From NCBI GenBank assembly GCA_963965975.1, contig OZ014417.1:5995821-6059820 (forward strand): a stretch of DNA of 64,000 nt. Reading direction: 5' to 3'. The stretch's first letter is position 1; each line of letters begins with the position of its first letter. This DNA comes from Xestospongia bergquistia (lineage: Eukaryota > Porifera > Demospongiae > Haplosclerida > Petrosiidae). Below the pieces are notes generated by a model that was not told the origin of the DNA, searched no databases, and saw only the letters and a program-made list of their open reading frames with translations. The position numbers and the translations under genes are program-made. This document shows, piece by piece, positions 20,395-31,270 of the stretch.

Positions 20395-20826
20395 TATATG
20401 TGACCGGATATGCAAAAAGGGACCACTTTAGTCATTTCTGTCATTTTCACTTTTTCATACCATTTTAAAGTGTAGATAATGCTGAATTGTTTGATACCTT
20501 GGATAAATGCATACGTTGCTCAAGAAACGAAATATAAACGGAAATAGAGTGGCTACTACCAAAAATTAATTTTGAGAAAAGTGGAATTTAATTTTCCACC
20601 CCCGCATCCCGTACAGTAATATTTGATAACGCGAACGCTTCTACTTGCAAAGCTAGAAAGAACTTTAGCTTTTTAGACGCTTCAAAATGACTGTCAGGAA
20701 CTATTCTCTTCGTTTTTTGGTTTAACTCAAATTCTCCAAAAGATTGAAACCATCACTTTTTCTGTCCATACTGAAATTTTTGTTTTTGACAGAAGTGGTC
20801 CCTTTTCGCAAATCCGGTCACATATA
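20395..20826. mobile_element. MITE with 34-bp terminal inverted repeats
   Basis: The left end TATATGTGACCGGATATGCA (20395 on) and the right end (reverse complement from 20826) TATATGTGACCGGATTTGCG pair over about 34 bp, through AAAAGGGACCACTT. The TATA on each side may be a target duplication. No ORF is present, so this is non-autonomous. A truncated second copy is at 25188-25398. Confidence 0.8.
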
Positions 20827-22189
20827 AATACTGAAAATAATACTTACTAAATACTAAATGAAAAATTGACTACACTAACCCTCCAACCATAGTCCATTGC
20901 ATGCATTTCTGCAACGAGTAATGCCTACAACGTGAGCAAACACACGTGGACGCACAAACATGTACATTATTAAGTTATTGTGTTCGTTTAAAATCTGCAT
21001 ACTTTGTACTGGTACTAGGCTATTGTACAGTGCACATTAATATATGCTAGTGCCAATTCTCAGCAACAGTTCAATAAATCGCTCAATAAAAAAAAACATG
21101 GCTTTAAGAGTATCTCAAAACTAATAGAAGCCATTAAAGCTGGAACTCCACAATCATAAGATTGTGAACTTCTTACATCAGAAGACATAGCCAAGTCACT
21201 TGTTCTTGTGGGATGGAATAATTTTTTCCTTTTTAATTCTTTTTTTAATTTATAGAATCATTTTTTTCCTTTTTTAGCATCATCATCATCATCTTACTTT
21301 ATACTTTTTTACATTTCTTTTAAATTCAACAAGTCATTAAAAATTTTGTGTGGGTAATACTGCCAAAGCAGGCAAATATGCCCAGCTGAAGCAGCTATTA
21401 TTCCAATAAAGAGTCACTTATCTTGTTAGAGTGAGTTATAGTATGACAATATCTCAGTAGAGTACAAATAACTGCAGTAATAATGGTTGAATTGTTACTG
21501 ATGAATATTGAATTTACATGCATTGGATGAATTTGAGAGAAATAGCATTGTAGATTTTTAATAAAGCAATAAGGAAAAATGTGCCAAAATTATTTATTTA
21601 CAATAGTATTTGTGATCAAAAATTTTAATCACAGTAATTGTGGTCTCAATCTAATATATATTCATGACCTCCCACCCACTCAAATTAAATAGAACAGGAG
21701 GGGCTGGTTACTAATAGTCTTGTCAAGATTCTTTGCTGTGTTCTGAATGCAAGGTCAATACATGTATATATAACATGACCTATTATTGCAACATATACCT
21801 GAATCTTCTGATCTTAATTAACAGATATATCCAGATCTTGACTGCCTCCTGAGGGCTTATTACCACTCCATATCATATGATTGCTAGTCATCATAGATTA
21901 AACTTATGTCATCCTCCTCCTTCACACCTGCCCTTGCATTTTATGTCTTTCACACCTGGCATGGTTGATTCTGAATGTATGGAGTTTTCTAGTTTGGTAC
22001 TTTCTCGTAGTGCTAGAGAGCCAAATTTCATATATAAAATGAGCATTTGCAAGCTGAATTGATAGTGCAAGTTTCATGTTGATGTACATTATTATTGTGT
22101 TTAATTCTGCAGAAAACCAGCATCTATATGATTAAAGAATGTGGAAATAGTGGTGAATCACGGAGGGGATGCGGAAAAATGTAAGTTCA
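20827..22189. other. Dispersed-repeat-rich non-coding stretch
   Basis: The segment about 21028-21205 belongs to a family whose other pieces are at 23136-23180, 23318-23370, 24950-25100 and 26866-26950 (shared CAGTGCACATT, TCTCAGCAACAGTTCAATA, ACTAATAGAAGCCATTAAAG). There is a CAT/ATC microsatellite at about 21278-21294. The ORF at 21877-22062 is not convincing. Confidence 0.5.
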
Positions 22190-22500
22190 ACTAGCATTAT
22201 CTATGTTTTATTTCTTCTTCAACACAGATAATTTTATGTTATGACCATTTCTACGAGCTGTCTGTAAGCACAACTATAGCTATTTGTCATTTTTGTATAT
22301 ATATTTCCTTTTTCAAAGAGTTCAGAAGGAGGAATGAATTGGAGACAGAGAAACCGGCAGACTAGCTGCCCTTTCAAATTATGCAGAAACATGAAAGGGA
22401 TAGGGCAGTTAATCTGCCGGTATCATGCTGCTGCTCTAGGTGTAAATGTGTATAATATAGCGTGCAATAAGTGTGATAATATTTGTATTCTAGTTAATAA
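22190..22500. repeat. Repeat pair, copy 1 (copy 2 at 23450-23780)
   Basis: Both copies share TTTCTTCTTCAACACAGAT, GTAAGCACAA, the hairpin, and then AATATAGCGTGCAATAAGTG (or its variant) followed by TGATAATAT. They differ more in the stem than in the flanks, yet both fold. Confidence 0.75.
22353..22421 (+). ncRNA. Precursor-like hairpin 1 (candidate, unproven)
   Basis: The 69-nt segment folds back: ACCGGCAGACTAGCTGCCC pairs with the reverse complement ACCGGCAGATTAACTGCCC with two mismatches. A further TTTCA/TGAAA pairing extends the stem, and a short A-rich loop closes it. The size matches a microRNA precursor, but a foldback repeat is equally possible. The surrounding 300 bp is homologous to 23450-23780. 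Confidence 0.35.
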
Positions 22501-22789
22501 AATGGACCAGTGATCTGTATTTGTACCATTTAGACCATTTTCATTTATGAATCTGAAAACTGAAGTTTAAACACTTGGTCTTTGAGAAAGGATCCCAATC
22601 AAGGATTGACCATTGGCAATTTTATCCCCAGGGGGAGCAAAAAACAATTTTAAAGCAGTCACTTATACATAGTATTACAAATGGGATTACGTGGAGGTGA
22701 TGGTAGATTGTGAAGCAAATAACAGTCTTTTTGCAGTTGGGATGGTTGAAACATTGGTTTGTTATTAATCCATGAAATCCTGCATTTAG

Positions 22790-22910
22790 CGGGTGACACC
22801 CGCTTTTGCTGTCGTTCACCCGCTCACCCACCACTTTTCCTAACTTCACCCGTGCTGCGCACGCGCACGTATGGGATAGGCGGGGCCTTAGTTTATGCAA
22901 GCGTGGGAGA
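22790..22910. promoter_or_regulatory. CpG-containing promoter-like patch
   Basis: In a strongly AT-rich background this stretch has many CpGs. It includes the palindrome GCGGGTGACACCCGC (7-bp arms, one-base centre) near 22790, repeated CACCCGC motifs, and GCGCACGCGCACGT. It directly precedes the ATG at 22911. Its role as a promoter is inferred from composition and position only. Confidence 0.4.
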
Positions 22911-23081
22911 ATGAAGCTCGGAGAAAGCATCGGTACTGGCAGTGTTTGTGGCCGCAGTGAATCATCGGGCAGTGAAGCTGACACGGATACAGACGATGTA
23001 ACCAAAACACCCTCCGCGAAAAGAAGGAAGTATTGTGGCTCTGCTACATATTCTACATCCTACCAATCCCATTGGTTGTAA
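22911..23081 (+). CDS. First exon of an unrecognised gene or ZNF862-like hAT-derived gene
   Basis: ATG 22911 opens MKLGESIGTGSVCGRSESSG, an acidic Ser/Asp run, SAKRRK, and then YCGSATYSTSYQSHW before TAA. The last block resembles the short Y-x-T-x-F/Y-x-x-x-W segment at the start of ZNF862-like hAT-derived proteins; a clearer example in this window is at 28880-29090. The exon may end at a splice site before the stop. No continuation was identified. Confidence 0.4.
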   Translation: MKLGESIGTGSVCGRSESSGSEADTDTDDVTKTPSAKRRKYCGSATYSTSYQSHWL

Positions 23082-23449
23082 GGTTTGTTGTAAAGATGTA
23101 TTAATAAAGCATCAGGGAGCACTGGATATGTGCGCACTAATAGAAGCCATTAAAGCTAGAACTCCACAATCATTAAGAATGTGAACTTCTGATATCAGAA
23201 TTATTTTATGCATACTTTTAGAGGTAAAGTTATAATAGACAAGAGGTTAAAAATTAAACTTCTTTGGTGTGTATTTTAGTGCTTAAAACATAGAAAATCT
23301 AAGGAAAGTTATGTAATACAGTGCACATTTCTATATTCTAGTGACAATTCTCAGCAAGAGTTCAATAACAATTTAATTCTTAAGTGATGTATGGGGGAGA
23401 CTGCCCCATAATGGTAGGAGGAGGTGGATGAAAAGGACTGTATCTTATG

Positions 23450-23780
23450 TAACCAATTGTGTCATGATTGTTTCATTTCTTCTTCAACACAGATTCTTTT
23501 ATCCTGACAACATTTCGAGGAATTATCAGTAAGCACAATTACAAATATTTGTCACTGTTGCATATGTATTTCCATTTTTCATAAACTTCTGACAGTGGGA
23601 AGAGGTAGAGGATTAGGCAGACCAAATCCCCTTTTGCTTTGTGCATAAGCACAAAAAACATAAGGGAGTTGGTCTGCTGTCAAGATGGTGCTGCTCTTCA
23701 CGTGAGCATATATAATATAGCATGCAATAAGTGTGATAATATCTACGTTCATCTAGATTCTCCATAGGAAAAAGCCCAAG
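23450..23780. repeat. Repeat pair, copy 2
   Basis: Homologous to 22190-22500; it contains hairpin 2. A separate short hairpin (TGGGG...CCCCA) lies just upstream at about 23392-23414. Confidence 0.75.
23615..23679 (+). ncRNA. Precursor-like hairpin 2 (candidate, unproven)
   Basis: AGGCAGACC...CCCCTTTTGCTTTGTGC pairs with GCACAAAAAACATAAGGGAG...GGTCTGCT over about 28 bp with a few bulges and a 4-nt loop. It is in the same relative position as hairpin 1 within copy 2 of the repeat pair. Stem bases differ between the copies while pairing is kept. Confidence 0.35.
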
Positions 23781-24139
23781 ATCAGCAGTTAAAATGCCTG
23801 TAAACATTACCATAAAAAAGTTATGAAAATAGTTCCAAAGAGAACAAGAGAAGCAGAATCAATGACATGTTCAAAGTTGTGTTGCTGCACATTGGCAAGC
23901 CCCACCCAAGTTTCAACATTAATTAAATTAATTAATTAATTCAAGGTGTGAAGGTGAATTTTATTTCTGTTATTCTCAACTCAAGTTTAGTGAATTATGG
24001 CTGACATTAAAGAAATTGTCAAGTCTTTGATTGACGGAAAGCGTTTCATTGTATTATACATAAGTGTACTAACTAACAATCAGTTGTATATACATGTGTG
24101 ATATTTACAATTAAACTTTAGTAGTGTTGAAATGAATAG

Positions 24140-24445
24140 TGCAAATATTCAAATAATTGATTGTTACACTAATTATTTCAATAATTCTGAGGTATTCGAA
24201 TAATCGGTTCGAAGCCACGCCCTTAACGTGATAACACATGCTCAACAGACAAAGCAATGACTAAACGTTTTCAAAGAGCAGTTTGGGAGTTTTTTGAATT
24301 AGTTGGTGAAGAGAGTGTTAAATGTAAGCTGTGTAATCCTCCTGTAACAGTTCTAAGATACCTTCAGAGATTGTTTTTGGGAATATCTGTTTCTTCAAGA
24401 AACAATTATTCCAATATTGACTTTGTCTATCCATTTCAACACTAA
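24140..24445 (+). pseudogene. 5' end of a hAT element with BED-type finger
   Basis: A terminal-like AT stretch with TATTCGAATAAT is followed by ATG 24257 and a frame reading AVWEFFELVGEESVKCKLCN. This is the start of a BED finger, with C-x2-C present. The distal His pair is missing and the frame drifts into non-coding sequence, so only the N-terminus survives. Confidence 0.55.
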
Positions 24446-25187
24446 ATTTTAGTCCTAGTTACTTTTATTTAAAGTTTTGCTGCTAATAGTTTATGATTTA
24501 CTCTCCACTATAGCTTTAGCTAGTTACAGTTAATTGGACATAGTTATCATTACTTTTGCTCTATTGGAAGATAGTTTGTTAATTTTTAGGAAATGATGTA
24601 ATTGAAAAGTTAAAGATAACTAAGGTTCAATGCCCAATTGACAGGGAAAACAAGTCTGGAATATGATATAGCATAAACAAAATGTTTGCTGCATTCCAAG
24701 TAGAGTAGAGAGTTAGTTTAAAACATTGTGAACTGGAACTTCACTTCAATACAAGCTCTACCTCAACAGAATTGAGCACTCAGTATTTGTTGAGTTATGG
24801 ACACTTGTATACATTATTCCAAGAGGTTAAAAAATTGTTTCCATTGGGCATATTTTTGATGCTTAAATTTTAAAAACTTTAAGCAAATTTATGCAATACA
24901 AGGAGTTAAAAATTAGTAATCTTTCAACAGTTACTAGGCTGTAGTGTAGTACAGTGCACATTAAAATATGTTGTTGCCACATCTCAGCAACAGTTCAATA
25001 GAAAGTTTATTTAATAAAAACAAAGAACATTGTTTTAAGGGTATACCACAATCTTAATATAAACTTACATCAGAAGACTCAAGCCAAGTCACTTTTTTTG
25101 GCTTGATGGGAAAACGTTTCAATGTTAATTAGTATTACTGCAGTAAATAGTACTTACATGATAATAGTTGGATTAAACTATACTATT
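24446..25187. other. Non-coding stretch with dispersed repeat
   Basis: No gene is seen. Segment 24950-25100 is a copy of the 21028-21205 repeat family. Confidence 0.4.
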
Positions 25188-25398
25188 TGTGACCAGATAA
25201 GCAAAAAGGGACCATTTGAGTCATTTCTGTCATTTTCACATTTTCCTACTTTTTTAAAGTATAGATAATGTTGAATTGTTTGATACCTTGGATAAATGTA
25301 AGTGTTGCTAAAGAAACAAGATATAAACAGAAATGCAGTGGCTACTGCCAAAAACTAATTTTGAGAATAGCGGAATTTAATTTTCCACCCACACATAC
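25188..25398. mobile_element. Truncated second MITE copy
   Basis: The sequence TGTGACCAGATAAGCAAAAA and the following 200 bp match the left half of the MITE at 20395-20826, through TTTTCCACCC. The right half and right terminus are missing. Confidence 0.75.
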
Positions 25399-26387
25399 AG
25401 CAAAACAACTAGATTGTAATGTAGAAGGACTGAAGTAGTTGCTACTTCTCTTTGCTATTGCTTGAAGACAATATGTCCTCAATAATTTATCTTACATCAT
25501 CTCAAACATCCAAAAAACAGGAATGAAACAGAAAGCAAAACAAAAGCATGCTTGATACCTCAAGGCAAAAGAATTTAGTAATTACCAAATACGCCCACGC
25601 AAAAAAAATTAGCATGTAAAGGGTTAAGACAAAAGGAGAGATAAAAGAATATTTCCATGTTCTTTTAAGACTACTGTCTTTAAGAAATTACGATGTGTTT
25701 CAGTATTTTATAAATATTTAGTAGATGTTGTTATTGTAAATGGGTACATTATGTCATAATATGTACCTTAAGAAAGAAATGCAAAGTCTTTCCTAAGACA
25801 CAGTGTCATAACTTGTTGGTAAGTAAAATAGCTGTCAGTCTCATGGCCATCCTTTTCAGTCCCTTACGTTTGTTACCAAGTAATGCCAGACTATCAGATG
25901 AAGGAAGAAAGATAGAGTAAATGTAACATGTGTTACAACAAAAGAACACAGTTCACATACAACTACTGGATATGTTTGGAATACAAAAGTATTTATACCA
26001 CACAATGAAGCTAGAAATGGATTACTTCCTACTTTATAAAAAGACAAAAAAATAGAGTAAATTTGCTTTATCTTCAAACAAGCTCTAATATAGCAAATAT
26101 AAACAACATCTACTAACATATATTTGTTATATATAAGTATACAACAATGAAAGTATATTAACATACTAACGCTTGTACACTAAAGGTGTCACAATTCCAC
26201 AACACATTCAAAAACTTACTCATTTATCTTGAAACTGTTCAAAAACATAGCAGAGACACTTCCAAACCATTGTTGAGTAGTTTCATTAGACATTTGTAAT
26301 GTTAGAAAAGCTAACCAACTACTAACACAACACACGTTTCTTTCTCTTGAGGTGTTACTAAATTAATGACGTCATACTAAAATATAA
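25399..26387. other. Unassigned stretch; possible minus-strand short exon
   Basis: TTAACCCTTTACATGC (reverse strand, near 25625) resembles a piggyBac terminus. On the minus strand ATG 26293 opens MSNETTQQWFGSVSAMF and runs to a GTAAGT donor near 26220. It may be an untethered first exon, but no continuation is recognised. The minus frame 25856-26164 is not convincing. Confidence 0.25.
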
Positions 26388-26420
26388 TGCGCATGCGCAA
26401 TTCTGTTAATAAAGGATTAA
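26388..26420. mobile_element. piggyBac-type right terminus
   Basis: Read on the minus strand from the TTAA at 26417-26420: TCCTTTATTAACAGAATTGC and then GCATGCGC. Position by position this closely matches the left terminus at 13617 (CCCTTTAATAACCAATCTGC, GCATGCGC), in inverted orientation. Confidence 0.65.
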
Positions 26421-26762
26421 TTAAAAGTATTAACTTTTGAACAATCTAATATAAAATTAAACTGTGTCTTTGATATTGAATTTTAAATCTCTAGCTTGTT
26501 CTGTCTGTAATGTCATTGAAGATGTCTATAAAAAGTGAGATTTTCAAGTACTATAATAACTTTGTCACTACTCGAGGCAGAGAAGAGCATGCTTCCTTAC
26601 CTACTAGATGTTATGTTTCTATTTTGGATCATTGTTCTTCTGCAAACTTGAGAACTAGTCTTATGTTTCATTTTGGACCAGATTTCGAATGTGAACGTCA
26701 TAAGTTTCCATGCACTTCATTGTTGTAATGTAACAAATATTCCAAATACACTGAGTATTCAT

Positions 26763-27175
26763 CAAAGCCTGAATCCAATAAGTCAGGTTACTACAAAGTC
26801 ATAAAAGGTAAGGCTTAAAAATTCACTTATTTTATGCATATTTTTGGAAGCTAAAAACTTAGAAAATATGCTGTTCCCAAATCTCATCAATAATCAGTTC
26901 AATGAAAAACAACATGGTTTGATGATATCTCAAAACTAATAGATGCCATTTAAGTTACATAGTATATATCTATGTTTAATAACTGTTCTTAATAAAGAAG
27001 AAAAAATGCCAAACCTTATAACAAACATCATTGGCTTGGTACACATGATCCTAGCACTATATGACTTAGAAAATATGCTGTTCTAAGTTTTCAAAAATAT
27101 ACATAAAATAAGTGAATTTTTAAGCCTTACCTTTTATGACTTTGTTGCAACCTGACTTATTGGATTCAGGCTTTG
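26763..27175. repeat. Long inverted repeat, 83-bp arms
   Basis: 26763-26845 and 27093-27175 are reverse complements with only a few mismatches, separated by 247 bp. Just inside both arms the 20-mer ACTTAGAAAATATGCTGTTC occurs in direct, not inverted, orientation. The left arm follows a repeat shared with 16985-17060. Confidence 0.85.
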
Positions 27176-28879
27176 GTGAATCCAATAAGTCAGTGAATAG
27201 TGACGTCAATAGATTCGAAGAAACACAACTTTAACATATCACTGTAAAAAGTGAAGTTTGTTATACCCATATTTATGACCATTGGTATGCACAAGATTTA
27301 GAGTGTTATACACACCATTTCACACCAAATATTGTGTATCATTTTCACAATGTGCATTAAACTTAAACTGTTCAATAAGGTAATATTTTTGTGCTATAAA
27401 ATAAGAACAAAACTGTTTATATAACCTAAGAACACTGTGATCAACAAGATATGATGGTACACATATAATAAATGATGGTGTATCTTTGTATATGACTTGA
27501 TATTCATAAAGTTAAGAATTAAAATGTATAGTTATCAGTTTTTCACATACTAAAAAGTACCAACATCAAAAACAAGAATGTTGCGTATTTTCCAAACACA
27601 GGACTGAGTTCCATTTCAAGCACCACAAAACCACCAGCTTTATAAATTATTACATTGACTTAAATCCATGATAATCTAAAATTTACAAGGAATAATTAGC
27701 ATAACTTAGGTGATAAATGAAAACCTAGTAATGATGGCTTAGGCTGTCAAATCCTCTCTTAACACATTCACTTCAGCAGAATAAGGTACATCATTAACTG
27801 AAACCTTCTGTTGTATTGCATAGTGTATAAGGAGTATTATGGTATTAAAGTTATTTACCTGGTCCTGCCTGGTATTGCCTGCTTCTTTAGGCTCATTCCA
27901 CCCTCACCATTTAAGTACAGATACATTAGTCTTTGGTGATGATTAGCAAGGCTTTTGGGTATATTTCTGAAGCATTATTTTCTGAGCTAAACTTTTAAAG
28001 TAAGTATGCTTCGCACCAAAACACCAAAACCGCACAAGAGGACCACATTTAGATGTATAAATATAATTATTATGTCAATACTTAATGATTACATTTACCT
28101 GTCAAGGGTAATGAACCATGAAATGAAATTTTGGTATAATGGAACTTCAAGGATACAATCCGAGAATTCAGAGTGGTGATCTTCATTTAACACTTTGAGG
28201 TAACAAGTGACATCATGTGAAACAACAGGAGCTAGTAGGTAGTCTATAATATTTAACAAAACCAAGAAATTCAGCCAATTTTTAATGATTATAATGTAAG
28301 TAATGGGATGTGGTGCTTTGGTAGTACTAGCTGCCTACTTTGTTTACAATATTGAGTATCGAAGAGATTGTACAAATTTGTACATATTTCTTGAGATCTT
28401 TCTCAAAGCTATAACTGACAAAATGTCTCCTTCAGTTAAACATTTTCTTTCTAGTCTTTCTTGAATTATCTGAGACTTACTAAATTGTGGTTTTCATTTA
28501 TTCAATCAGTTAATAATTATTGTATAATCAAAATTATTGTAGGCAGTTACTACTGTTAGGCATCTTCTCAGCAACCTTGCAATAATCAAATATATTTAGC
28601 ATCTGAAATGTGCTGTCTGAGTTGTTACTTGCCATTGCTCATTGGTGATTTAGCTCCTAAAGATGATGACGATTGTCTGACTCATACCTTCCAAGTGTCA
28701 CTCCTCAGGCGTGAGTATCATGCCTTAATCATTATTCTCACAGTCATACAACCACTTTGTTTTGGCTCTCGCCCAAAACAGCACATGTGTTCTTTTTTCC
28801 ATATGGTGAGAGATGGATTCTGATGATTCAGAGAATGAATGAGACAGCCCTGGACCTTTAAAAGGAGCAAAAATTGGCG
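27176..28879. other. AT-rich intergenic stretch
   Basis: I see no supported gene. The open frame at 28608-28823 and its antisense partner lack recognisable features. Confidence 0.4.
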
Positions 28880-29090
28880 CTGAAAAACAATCTATAAGAC
28901 GAAATTTAACCATGCTTGGAAAATGATTAATCCTTTCACTCAGGAAGTTAAAGGTGACCCATACAAGTTCTTTTTTACAACTTGTGGTCTAAGTGTATCA
29001 TGTGAGATTCAAGGAAAACGTGATGTAGACAAGCGCTTAAAAAGGCAAAGTCAGCAACATGGGAATACAATCAAGCCAATTCACAGAAGC
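28880..29090 (+). pseudogene. Zinc-finger start of a ZNF862-like hAT element
   Basis: The frame through 28923 reads YKTKFNHAWKMINPFTQEVK, then GDPYKFFFTTCGLSVSCE and IQGKRDVDKRLK. This resembles the N-terminal TTF/BED-like finger of hAT-derived ZNF862-type proteins (C-x6-C, then GK-x-D-V). The expected terminal His is replaced and coding sense stops soon after. No core domain follows. Confidence 0.5.
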
Positions 29091-29248
29091 ATTGAGTTCA
29101 TGTACGTAACTAAATTCAGTAAATTTTGTTATATATTTGTCAGTGTAATTGTTTTTTTGACCTGCTTCTCAGTTCAACATTTTCCATTTTACTGATTTTT
29201 TTAAAAATTTGAATTTTTTAACACTAACACTCCTCACTCCTGAAGTAC

Positions 29249-30566
29249 CTATGACAAGGTTGTGTTGGAGAGGCTATTGCTGCTGTTGAACAAGGTGAAT
29301 CTTATAGACGAGCTGCCGATATCTATGGAGTGCTACGTTCAACTTTGCATGATCACTCTGTAGACAAATCTTAACATGATTTCAAGTGTGTCCCTAAGCC
29401 TTACTTAACTGTTGGAGAGCAGGAGGAGATAGTGAGGCTCCTTGATGTTTATTGTAGAATAGGTTACGCATATACTCAAAAGCATGTGCTGAGTATTGTT
29501 CAAGAAGTTGTTGATTCAAAGGGTAAGTTTCCAACGGGTGGCAGAAAGCCTTTCTTAGAGGACACACTTCACTGACATTAAGAATAGCTGTACCATTGTC
29601 AGTAGCAAAAACCATTGCCACTGATGAACATATGATAGAGTGCTACTTTGATAAGCTTGAAGAGACACTTGCAGCTAATAACATCTTTGATATGGCTAGC
29701 AACATCTTCAACTGTGACAAGACTGGCTTTGTTCCTGGCTCCTAAAACTCCTAAAGTTGTTTGCACTGTAGGAACAAAAGCTGTTTCTCATTTTACAAAT
29801 GACACCAAATCCCAGATTACTGTGCTAGTTTGCACTAGTGCCTCAGGCTATGCTTTTCCACCTTTTGTTATTTCAATAGAAAGACATTCAATCCAAAATT
29901 GAAAGTTTGTGAAGTCTCAGACACACTATATGGTTTGTCAGCAAACTGATGGATTGACAGAGATCTGTTTTTAGATTGGTTCTTCAACCATTTTTTTGTT
30001 TATGCTCTGTTACATCCATTATTAGTTATTTTAGATGACCACTCCAGTCATTACTACCCAGATTTTATTCAAGCAGCATCAGAGCAACAGATTACGATAT
30101 TTGCTGCTGGATAAGGGAGCCTTTTCACCACTTAATTTACCTTGGAGAGATGTGTGTCACAATTTTACTGTTAAGAATCCAGGAAAATGTGTATCTAGGT
30201 ATGAATTTTCCAAGCTCTTTTCTGAGGCATGGTCTCGGGCCATGACATTTAGAAATATCATTGATGGGTTTGAATATGTGATTTTAGTGCTAGAGGGTAC
30301 TTAGTTTCAGCCTATAGATGTTGTAAAGAAGTCTAATTTAGCTTATCATCCTTTGTATAGCCCTAAAGTCTCAAGTAAAATGCTCATAGAGTCACACTGT
30401 TTTAATTCTAGTGGTAGTGATGAAGATCAATCTATTGTACCATTTCCAAATGCACCAAGTATAGTAAAAATCCTCAGCAAATTCACAATTCCAACACATC
30501 CAAGCCAACTGTCCACCAAACCTAATGGCTCTGGTTTAGTGTTAACTAATGCTGAGAATTGACAAA
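29249..30566 (+). pseudogene. Tigger/pogo-type DDE transposase, heavily broken
   Basis: Successive blocks in changing frames show a psq-type helix-turn-helix (AAVEQGESYRRAADIYGV), a second DNA-binding region (EEIVRLLDVYCRIGYAYTQK), the first catalytic Asp (IFNCDKTGF), the middle strand block (KAVSHFTNDTKSQITVLVC), the second Asp region (LLVILDDHSSHYYPDF) and the C-terminal SRYEFSKLFSEAW region. Stops (for example near 29371, 29743 and 29900) and several frameshifts interrupt it. Same superfamily as 1-664 but a different copy. Confidence 0.7.
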
Positions 30567-30754
30567 TGCTTGAAGAAGAGGAAGAAAAGGGATGAATTAT
30601 TGAAGAAAGAAGAGCAGAAGAGGAAGATAAACAAAAAAGGCTTCTTTGAGTAGTAAAATGACAAAAGCAAATGTTTTTACAAATGGAGGTAAGTGTGTTT
30701 TATAGTTAGTACTACAGTTATACATACAAATGTCTATAATTAGACATGATTTCT

Positions 30755-31210
30755 GGTGCAAGCCCTCATGACAATCCAGTCACTCTTACTCCAGTCCCTC
30801 CTGCTACAGGAAGACCCAAACAGAAGACTGGTAAGCAGTTTAATGTATAACTATTATACTTAGTAGCTGAGGCACTAGAATTAAGTAACGTAAAGCCAAT
30901 ACTATATGTTGTTCCTACTAGATGAAGACCCAAGAACAAAAAACAAGACTGGTAAGTACTTTAATGTATAGCCATTATATTCTATTATTTAGTACCTGAA
31001 CAACTGGAGTTAAGTGACGTAGAACCAGTAATAGCTGTTCCTCCTGTTAGAGGAAGACCTAAGAAGAAGACTGGTAAGAACTTTAATGTATAACTATTAT
31101 ATTCTATTACTTTGATAATCGTTTCTGAAGAACGTATTACTGTAATTATGTACGTGGTCCATTTAACTTAAACAATACTGCTTACCATGTCCATATAGGT
31201 GTTTATAGGA
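30755..31210 (+). CDS. Tandemly duplicated AT-hook-like exons
   Basis: Three GT..AG-bounded segments end in related peptides: about 30752-30831 (PVPPATGRPKQKTG), about 30866-30951 (copy with a stop, RPKNKK) and about 30993-31072 (AVPPVRGRPKKKTG). The last two are copies of a roughly 120-bp exon-plus-intron unit. GRPKKK is the core of an AT-hook, which binds the minor groove of AT-rich DNA. A short last exon reads GVYRKKI and a stop. They may be the tail of the Tigger-derived protein upstream or a separate gene. The middle copy has TGA in place of the Gly of the hook core. Confidence 0.4.
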
Positions 31211-31270
31211 AGAAGATTTAAGTGGTGGATAGACTTTGGACTTATCATCACTTCCATTTACTTATTACAG

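Noticed and set aside
24200-24226. tRNA B-box-like GGTTCGAAGCC
   Set aside because: There is no A box or cloverleaf around it, and the site belongs to the terminal region of a hAT relic.
25856-26164. Hydrophobic minus-strand ORF of 102 codons
   Set aside because: AT-rich sequence naturally gives hydrophobic translations; there are no motifs, and no splice or start signals I could link.
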